Origin: Anabaena sp. WA102
GTDB taxonomy: Bacteria; Cyanobacteriota; Cyanobacteriia; Cyanobacteriales; Nostocaceae
NCBI RefSeq assembly: GCF_001277295.1
Contig: NZ_CP011456.1
Coordinates: forward strand, 4,220,001-4,284,000
Length of the DNA stretch: 64,000 nt
Direction: 5' to 3'
Part shown: positions 59,049 to 64,000 of the stretch, piece by piece
Numbering within the stretch: position 1 is the stretch's first letter
Layout of the letters: the number at the start of each line of letters is the position of its first letter
Program-made: the position numbers and the translations under genes
The notes under the pieces: generated by a model
The model's database searches: none
Told to the model about the DNA's origin: nothing
The model's input: the letters and a program-made list of their open reading frames with translations, nothing else

Positions 59049-59402
59049 TCAAATAGTTTTTAACCTTTGTAGAAACTCAATATTTAACTGTAGTTTTTCT
59101 CCCAACCACAGAGAATTATCTGTATGATCTTTGACATCATCTCCCGTTTCTGGGTGAACCAAAATATCTAAACCTTCTCTATTAAGCATTAACCAAGTCA
59201 CAACTTCACCAAACTGATGTGGTAAAAAAGCTACTTGATACATGGATTTGGGGTGTGGTCCTACAGGTTGTTCATGCCAACGTCCCAATCTTACATCAAA
59301 TTTAGCACCTAAACCTTCTCTTACACGAGCAGCCGTTTCACGACTAGCGGTATCAAAGTAAATATGTGCATGAAAACCAGCAATATCAGTATTTGTATTC
59401 AT
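59049..59402 (-). CDS. DOPA 4,5-dioxygenase family protein
   Basis: 117 residues with the family core: IAGFHAHIYFDTASRETAARVREGLGAKFDVRLGRWHEQPVGPHPKSMYQVAFLPHQFGEVVTWLMLNREGLDILVHPETGDDVKDHTD. The conserved His residues (FHAHIYF, RWHEQPVGPHP and LVHPETG) are the expected iron ligands or active-site residues. Plant and fungal relatives open DOPA to betalamic acid precursors; in cyanobacteria the true substrate is unknown. It precedes the HAD phosphatase gene by 10 bases. Confidence 0.88.
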   Translation of the reverse strand: MNTNTDIAGFHAHIYFDTASRETAARVREGLGAKFDVRLGRWHEQPVGPHPKSMYQVAFLPHQFGEVVTWLMLNREGLDILVHPETGDDVKDHTDNSLWLGEKLQLNIEFLQRLKTI

Positions 59403-59782
59403 AGTTCTTGATTTTACTTCTTATCCTCAAGTATAACTTAACAATTATTTAGATATACTAATCATTAGTCAGCCATAAATTTAGTTAAACCACTTGAATT
59501 TTCTTTCTGGTCATGTAATACTACTAAAACAAACACCGATAAGTCGGTCAACAAACTGTAGTTTTTATTTTGTCCCAACCCGTCACGGGTGATGCACAGA
59601 TAACTGGCAATAGTCATGTCTGCGCTAGTTTTGGTATTAGACATCTGGTGGAAAAGAATGTAGAGACGAGAATCCCTACCCAGGTCACGTCTCTACATCT
59701 AAATTATTTAAGATTTGGGTTTTTGATGTCAACAAATTCCCCATACCCCAACACAAATCCTAATTTACAAAGGAACTCCAAC
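59403..59782. other. 380-bp stretch upstream of GST gene
   Basis: It holds a repeat with GTAGAGACG and CGTCTCTAC arms (59660-59698) and a fragment TCACGGGTGATGCACAGATAACTGGC of unknown origin. An open frame from 59570 runs through it into the GST gene but is not protein-like. The promoter of the GST-TauD genes should be here. Confidence 0.5.
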
Positions 59783-60454
59783 ATGGCTGACATTAAGATT
59801 TATAGTGCGGTTGTTTGTCCTTATGCTCACCGTACCCGCTTGGTACTTCAAGAAAAGGGTATTGATTTCGATTTGATTGAAATTGATTTGCAGAATAAAC
59901 CAGCAGGTTTTACAAAAGTTTCTCCTTATGGAAAAGTACCTGCAATTACTCATGGAGAAAACCGAGTTTGGGAATCAGCAGTTATTAATGAATATCTGGA
60001 TGAAGTATTTCCTAACCCACCGCTTTTACCTACCAACCCCATTGCAAAAGCTCAAGCTCGAATTTGGATAGATTTTGCTAATACTAGATTAGTTCCTGCT
60101 TTTTCTACTCTATTACGTAGTCCAGATTTTCAAAAGCAAGAGGAAGCTAAACAAGAACTCTACAAACATCTAGAATTTATTGAAAATGAAGGTTTAGGAA
60201 AACTTTCGGGAGATGGTCCCTACTGGTTTGGTGAATCTATCAGTTTGGTTGATTTTACCTTTTTCCCCTGGTTTGAAAGATGGGCTGCTCTTAAACATTA
60301 TCGTGGCTTTGGTATTCCTGCTGAATTCACTCGTTTGAAACAGTGGAAACACGCGCTTAAAGAACGTGAATCAGTGAAAGCGATCGCTCACTCCAAAGAG
60401 TTCTATATTGAGCGATATGCTAAATTTGCTGCTCCTGTTCCTGTGGCTGCTTAG
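59783..60454 (+). CDS. glutathione S-transferase family protein, second copy
   Basis: The start MADIKIYSAVVCPYAHRTRL at 59783 follows AAAGGAAC; the long upstream extension is rejected. 223 residues: the N-domain has VCPYAHRTR where the first GST has TFSQRTR, so this one carries the C-P-Y redox-type motif of beta/omega-like GSTs. It then has YGKVPAITHGENRVWESAVINEYLDE and the C-domain ARIWIDFANTRLVPAFSTLLRS ... YWFGESISLVDFTFFPWFERW. The different active-site residue suggests that the two paralogues act on different compounds. It is followed by the TauD gene after 44 bp. Confidence 0.9.
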   Translation: MADIKIYSAVVCPYAHRTRLVLQEKGIDFDLIEIDLQNKPAGFTKVSPYGKVPAITHGENRVWESAVINEYLDEVFPNPPLLPTNPIAKAQARIWIDFANTRLVPAFSTLLRSPDFQKQEEAKQELYKHLEFIENEGLGKLSGDGPYWFGESISLVDFTFFPWFERWAALKHYRGFGIPAEFTRLKQWKHALKERESVKAIAHSKEFYIERYAKFAAPVPVAA

Positions 60455-60498
60455 TCAAACGCTATATTCAACTATTCCTAAATTGAGAACACAAATTT

Positions 60499-61407
60499 AT
60501 GAGTTATCAAAACATAGAAGTTAAACCAATTGCTGGACGTATTGGGGCAAAAATTAAAGGTGTTAATCTAGCTGAAAACCTCAGTGATGAAATCATCAGC
60601 GAAATTAGAAAAGCCTTAGTTGAATATAAAGTCATCTTCTTTCGTGGACAAGAACTTGATGCTAATGGACAAGTAGATTTTGCCCGTCGTTTCGGTGAAA
60701 TCACTACCGCACATCCGACAGTTCCATCACTTCCTGGACATCCAGAAGTATTGGATTTAGATTACAGCCGCACTGTTGCTCGTGCCAATAACTGGCACAC
60801 CGATGTCACATTTGTAGATCGTCCGCCCCTTGGCTCGGTCTTGCGGGCGTTGGTAATTCCGTCAGCGGGAGGGGATACTATTTGGGCAAATTCGGTGACT
60901 GCATACCAAGATTTACCGGAGCATTTGCGTAATTTAGCTGACAAACTCTGGGCTGTACATAGCAATACTTATGATTATGCCACAGCCTTTGATATACCTG
61001 AAGAAGTGAAATCTTACCGAGATGTGTTTACTTCAACGGTGTATGAAACCCTGCATCCAGTGGTGAGAATTCACCCTGAATCTGGGGAAAAGGGCTTGTT
61101 TATTGGTGGTTTTGTGCGGCAAATTCGCGGTTTATCTCCAACTGAATCAGGGGATATTATTCGCTTGTTGCAATCTTATATTACACGACCTGAGAATACC
61201 GTGCGTTGGCGCTGGAAAGTCGGTGATGTGGCTTTTTGGGATAACCGTGCTACTCAACATTATGCCATTGACGACTATGGAGATCAACCCCGTCGTGTGC
61301 AGCGTGTAACCATTGCTGGTGATCTTCCTTTAGGTATTGACGGTAAGTATAGTCAAGTAATTAAAGGAGATTCTTCGGCATATATTCCCAATCTTGTAGC
61401 AGCTTAA
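60499..61407 (+). CDS. TauD/TfdA-family Fe(II)/2-oxoglutarate dioxygenase
   Basis: 302 residues of the TauD type. The iron-binding triad is H100 and D102 in NNWHTDVTFVDRPP and H254 in NRATQHYAIDDYG, with the 2-oxoglutarate Arg in PRRVQRVTIAGD. The N-terminus (IEVKPIAGRIGAKIKGVNLAENLSDEIISEIRKAL) is the usual opening of taurine dioxygenases. Such enzymes hydroxylate taurine or other alkylsulfonates or sulfate esters, releasing sulfite or sulfate. The sequence alone does not separate sulfonate from alkylsulfate users. It is co-directional with the GST before it. A hairpin terminator follows. Confidence 0.92.
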   Translation: MSYQNIEVKPIAGRIGAKIKGVNLAENLSDEIISEIRKALVEYKVIFFRGQELDANGQVDFARRFGEITTAHPTVPSLPGHPEVLDLDYSRTVARANNWHTDVTFVDRPPLGSVLRALVIPSAGGDTIWANSVTAYQDLPEHLRNLADKLWAVHSNTYDYATAFDIPEEVKSYRDVFTSTVYETLHPVVRIHPESGEKGLFIGGFVRQIRGLSPTESGDIIRLLQSYITRPENTVRWRWKVGDVAFWDNRATQHYAIDDYGDQPRRVQRVTIAGDLPLGIDGKYSQVIKGDSSAYIPNLVAA

Positions 61408-61426
61408 TCACAGGCTAACTTTAGAG

Positions 61427-61454
61427 GGTGTGTTACCGCAAAAGGTAATACACC
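61427..61454 (+). terminator. hairpin after TauD gene
   Basis: GGTGTGTTACC, GCAAAA and GGTAATACACC form an 11-bp stem with one G-T pair, followed by ATTTTG. Confidence 0.65.
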
Positions 61455-61494
61455 ATTTTGATCATGAATTTGATAATTTAAGGAGTTGGATTTT

Positions 61495-62094
61495 ATGGCT
61501 TTAACACCTTCGACAATGTTACCTTTGGGAACTTTAGCACCTAAATTTAATCTCCCAGATGTGGTTTCAGGTAAAACGATTTCATTGGCAAACTTTGCTG
61601 ATAAAAAAGTATTAGTAGTTATATTTGTTAGTCGTCATTGTCCTTTTGTGCAACATATCAAATTTGAATTAGCAAAATTAGGACAAGATTACAAAAATAG
61701 AAATGTGGGTTTTTTAGCAATTAGTTCTAATGATATTAATACTCATCCTCATGATGCACCAGAATTACTTAAAGATTTTGCTCAAGAATTAGATTTATCT
61801 TATTCTTTACTTTATGATGAAAGTCAAAAAGCGGCTAAAGATTTTTTTGCAGCTTGTACTCCTGACTTTTTTGTATTTAATGCTAATAGAAAGCTGGCTT
61901 ATCGAGGACAATTAGATGATAGTCGTCCAAAAAATGATTTACCTGTGACTGGACAAGATTTACGGAAAGCGATTAATTATGTTTTAGCAGATCAGGAAAT
62001 TATTTGGCAGCAAAAGCCGAGTATTGGTTGTAATATCAAATGGAAAGCGGGGAATGAGCCGGTTTATTATAAAGTTCCGGTGACGGTTGGGTAG
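61495..62094 (+). CDS. thioredoxin-fold (AhpC/TSA-like) protein
   Basis: The start MALTPSTMLPLGTLAPKFNLP at 61495 has AAGGAG upstream; a TTG three codons before is not needed. 199 residues. The peroxiredoxin-like core is LPDVVSGKTISLANFADKKVLVVIFVSRHCPFVQHIKFELAKL, with a single Cys of the C-P-x-V type near 51, then ISSNDINTHPHDAPE and TPDFFVFNANRKLAYRGQLDD. Many cyanobacterial proteins of this kind lack the second Cys and have unknown substrates. It probably protects against oxidants from the adjacent oxygenase reactions. Confidence 0.85.
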   Translation: MALTPSTMLPLGTLAPKFNLPDVVSGKTISLANFADKKVLVVIFVSRHCPFVQHIKFELAKLGQDYKNRNVGFLAISSNDINTHPHDAPELLKDFAQELDLSYSLLYDESQKAAKDFFAACTPDFFVFNANRKLAYRGQLDDSRPKNDLPVTGQDLRKAINYVLADQEIIWQQKPSIGCNIKWKAGNEPVYYKVPVTVG

Positions 62095-62200
62095 TTAGGG
62101 ATTTTATGGATAAAAAGTGAAACTTTACCAATACCTGCTGATATTACTGTTATTTTTCTGTAGGATATTTTATCAGTAACCTAAATACCCAAAAACTTAA

Positions 62201-62518
62201 ATGATCAGCCGCATTTTTCGGGTCAGAGTTCCATTGCAATTTCATCAAGAATTTGAGTCAAAATTCCTGAAGGTATCAATCCCACTTGTTAAGTCATATC
62301 AAGGTTTGGTGTCTGTCACTATTGGCAGACCAACAAAATGGGCAACCGAAGAATATGTGATGATTTCAATTTGGGAAAATGAGCAATTTGTCGAAGATTT
62401 TGCTGGCGAAAATTGGCATCAAGCAGTTATTCCAGAAGGAATGGAAAAGTATATAACTGAATGTTGGGTTCATCATTATGAAAACTTCGGTTCAGAATCG
62501 TCTTTTCAGTTTCCATAA
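62201..62518 (+). CDS. ABM-family (antibiotic biosynthesis monooxygenase-like) protein
   Basis: 105 residues with the short ferredoxin-like fold of the ABM superfamily: RIFRVRVPLQFHQEFESKFLKVSIPLVKSYQGLVSVTIGRPTKWATEEYVMISIWENEQFVEDFAGENWHQAVIPEGMEKYITECWVHHYENF. Family members include cofactor-free monooxygenases, heme-degrading enzymes and proteins without known activity. It lies just downstream of the TauD and thioredoxin-like genes but has its own gap of about 105 bp. Confidence 0.75.
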   Translation: MISRIFRVRVPLQFHQEFESKFLKVSIPLVKSYQGLVSVTIGRPTKWATEEYVMISIWENEQFVEDFAGENWHQAVIPEGMEKYITECWVHHYENFGSESSFQFP

Positions 62519-62649
62519 ATCAATTTCTCTCATGAGATTTCCTAGATAATCTAATCTATATCTTGTCTGAATCAGGATGTCCAGGATTAACAGGATGAAA
62601 AAATTAAATCCTGTAAATCCTCAAATCCTAGAAATCCTGATTCTGACAA

Positions 62650-62790
62650 TTAATCCTCATGCAACGCCCCTAACTTCCTAATCTCCGGCCAAATCGCCGC
62701 CGTCGCAGCTACCACTAAAATCGTCCCAATACCCCCGCCAACCACAGACAACACCGGACCAAATAAAGCCGCTAACGAACTCAACACAAT
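62650..62790 (-). pseudogene. duplicated 3' end of an MFS transporter gene
   Basis: The last ~42 codons (LAALFGPVLSVVGGGIGTILV then VAATAAIWPEIRKLGALHED) copy the C-terminus of the transporter gene that enters at the right window edge, over about 118 bp at roughly 85% identity. The frame before them is not part of the transporter and there is no complete gene. The two copies flank the XisI/XisH gene pair. Confidence 0.8.
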
Positions 62791-63022
62791 TTTCTTCTTT
62801 GTCAGAAAATGGCCAGATTCTAGATTGTTCAATGGGAAGAGGAGTAATCAGCTTTTTTCCCATAAGATATGAAAATGATTTATAATCTTCTTTGAAAGAA
62901 AAATTTTCATAATCTGCTCGAATTGAATAATGAGTTAAATCATCTTGGTGATCTAAGCTTAATTGCTTTTATTTATACTCGCAATCCACTACGCGAAATC
63001 CTCGACATTTTCAACAAGACAC
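62791..63022. other. decayed sequence upstream of XisI
   Basis: Two short protein-like traces are seen: on the minus strand LDHQDDLTHYSIRADYENFS to EQSRIWPFSDK, and on the plus strand a frame ending LREILDIFNKTPNPQHIL. Neither has a start and both are bounded by stops. They may be gene ends left after rearrangement. No gene is called. Confidence 0.35.
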
Positions 63023-63358
63023 CTAACCCACAGCATATTCTGTAAACTTCCTCATAAAAGGAGACTGAAAACCCAAGACAATATCTTCCTTTGGAACTCC
63101 CACAGCAACTAAATTTTCTGCAATATCATCTTCAGTACCATTCCATTGCAGCCAAATTTTTTCACCTTTAATATCAATATGAATAATACAACTATGTACC
63201 CATTCTTGACCTTCCCAACCTACATGAACTATTTGATAGTGGTCACGTTGTGTATCAAAAATTGTCTCAACTTCTATATTCCCGTTAGCAGGTTTTTGTT
63301 CGCTATATTCTTGTAAAATCTGCTGTACAAGCTGGCGATATCTAGTTAGTTTATCCAT
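63023..63358 (-). CDS. xisI: XisI-family protein
   Basis: 111 residues with the standard XisI pattern: MDKLTRYRQLVQQILQEYSEQKPANGNIEVETIFDTQRDHYQIVHVGWEGQEWVHSCIIHIDIKGEKIWLQWNGTEDDIAENLVAVGVPKEDIVLGF. The name comes from the fdxN element of PCC 7120, where xisI and xisH are needed for excision by XisF. The family is also spread in many other copies of uncertain function. It overlaps XisH by 13 bases. Together with the XisF-like gene at the far left of element B it suggests the fdxN type of control, but other XisHI copies are probably elsewhere in the genome. Confidence 0.9.
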   Translation of the reverse strand: MDKLTRYRQLVQQILQEYSEQKPANGNIEVETIFDTQRDHYQIVHVGWEGQEWVHSCIIHIDIKGEKIWLQWNGTEDDIAENLVAVGVPKEDIVLGFQSPFMRKFTEYAVG

Positions 63359-63765
63359 TCTGCAATCACCTCATGCTCTACATCATAAATAATCATTTTG
63401 ACTTGATTCTCTTCAATCATATCTCTAGGAAAATCAAGATTAAAAAATGTCTTATAAGTTGTTAAAGGTACTGCTAAATACAAAACACGATCTGGCTGTC
63501 GTCTTCTTAATGCACCTCGATAATTAATAAACTGTCCTAACGCTGTATGAAATTCCGAAATTGCAGACGACCTCTCCAAAAAACTTTTGATTTCAACAGC
63601 AATTTTTTCTCCTTCTCTTTCTGCCGCAATCAATTTTTCTGCGGCTAAATCAATAGACAGATTTACCCCGCCTACACTAATTGATAGGGGATCGTGAGTA
63701 ATCTGCCAACCGTCCTTCTGTAGAGCTTTTTTGACAACTTCATGAAAGACATCTTTAGCCGACAT
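63346..63765 (-). CDS. xisH: XisH-family protein
   Basis: 139 residues with an endonuclease-like core of PD-(D/E)xK type: DVFHEVVKKALQKDGWQITHDP, VNLSIDLAAEKLIAAEREGEKIAVEIKSFLERSSAISEFHTALGQFINYR. The Asp of SIDLAAE and E-I-K of AVEIKS are the expected catalytic positions. The end IYDVEHEVIAEWIN is standard. In the fdxN element XisH acts with XisI as a factor needed for excision; the biochemical role is not known. Translation is coupled to XisI downstream. The gene lies between two copies of the same MFS gene end. Confidence 0.9.
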   Translation of the reverse strand: MSAKDVFHEVVKKALQKDGWQITHDPLSISVGGVNLSIDLAAEKLIAAEREGEKIAVEIKSFLERSSAISEFHTALGQFINYRGALRRRQPDRVLYLAVPLTTYKTFFNLDFPRDMIEENQVKMIIYDVEHEVIAEWIN

Positions 63766-63852
63766 ACTGAATCCCTAATTATATTTCCAACTTTTATCTT
63801 ACCTCATTTCTTCCTCTCTGTGACTCTGCGCCTCTGCGTGAGACTCATTCCT

Positions 63853-64000
63853 TTATAAATCCTCATGCAACTCCCCCAACTTCCTAATCTCCGGCCAAAT
63901 TGCGGCTGTTGCCACCACCACCAAAATCGTCCCAATACCACCACCAACAACAGAAAACACCGGACCAAATAAAGCCGCAGTCAAACCAGACTCAAAACCA
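63853..64000 (-). CDS. MFS transporter, C-terminal end only
   Basis: The last ~48 codons of a gene continuing beyond the right edge (PGLTAALFGPVFSVVGGGIG-like, then IWPEIRKLGELHEDL). The ending 'GGGIGTILVVVATAAIWPEIRKLGEL' is the usual C-terminus of cyanobacterial major-facilitator (EntS-like) transporters. The rest of the gene and its context cannot be seen. Confidence 0.75.
   Translation of the reverse strand, partial: GFESGLTAALFGPVFSVVGGGIGTILVVVATAAIWPEIRKLGELHEDL

Noticed and set aside
59570..59782. 71-codon N-terminal extension of the second GST
   Set aside because: It crosses a palindromic repeat, is not GST-like, and a good ribosome-binding site precedes the ATG at 59783.
63023..63765. 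XisH/XisI as proof that this is the fdxN element
   Set aside because: These families occur in many copies in cyanobacteria, and no fdxN, nifB or nifS sequence is present; the recombinase border is in nifH.

Overview
The window comes from a heterocyst-forming filamentous cyanobacterium of the Anabaena/Dolichospermum/Nostoc type. The evidence is the AT-rich DNA with scattered HIP1 octamers (GCGATCGC), a cyanobacterial nifH-nifD pair broken up by developmental excision elements, heptamer tandem repeats, and genes typical of the group (Uma2, XisH/XisI, Ycf46/Ycf35 relatives, vMAP-type NB-ARC proteins).

The backbone is a minus-strand nif operon cut into pieces. The nifD 5' part (9380-10742) ends exactly at the 11-bp core used by XisA-type nifD elements, so positions 1-9390 lie inside a nifD element whose far end, with its recombinase, is off the left edge. 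nifH is broken twice. Its 3' part is at 10911-11355, its middle part at 19241-19534, and its first ~47 codons are not in the window. The 7.9-kb insert between the 3' and middle parts (element A) is bounded by an 8-bp direct repeat, and joining across it restores the nifH frame. A second insert (element B) starts at about 19535 and, as far as can be seen, runs past the right edge (at least 44 kb).

nifD element (1-9390): a secreted hypothetical protein with a duplicated 5' region, two differently damaged vMAP/NB-ARC genes, a Uma2 protein, a VapBC-like pair, and a decayed vWA-PP2C-kinase (TerY-P-like) operon.

Element A (11348-19240): a XisA/XisC-type tyrosine recombinase, a PD-(D/E)xK-like protein, RelBE/HicB-type toxin-antitoxin genes, and a restriction-modification locus with an N6-adenine methyltransferase, a circularly permuted C5-cytosine methyltransferase and a DUF3883-type nuclease candidate.

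Element B (19535-64000+): a XisF-like serine recombinase sits beside the nifH border. It is followed by a plasmid/phage-like replication region (primase-helicase split by an IS1634-type element, ribbon-helix-helix and Xre regulators, KfrA-like protein, Ycf46-like AAA ATPase, DUF6876, DUF2997, DUF1257 and structural-looking genes). From 36 kb the content becomes metabolic. There is a GST-formylglycine-generating enzyme-arylsulfatase-transporter operon, a TauE exporter, an ABC exporter, an aldo/keto reductase, an esterase, two DszA/NtaA-type flavin monooxygenases, a TauD dioxygenase and a second GST. Together they suggest scavenging of organic sulfur (sulfate esters, sulfonates, thiophene-like compounds). 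Toxin-antitoxin pairs, gene fragments and a second IS are interspersed, and XisI/XisH and an MFS transporter end lie at the right edge.

A functional nitrogenase would require removal of three separate elements from two adjacent genes. The nif fragments have intact frames and conserved cluster-ligand cysteines, which argues for programmed excision and not decay.
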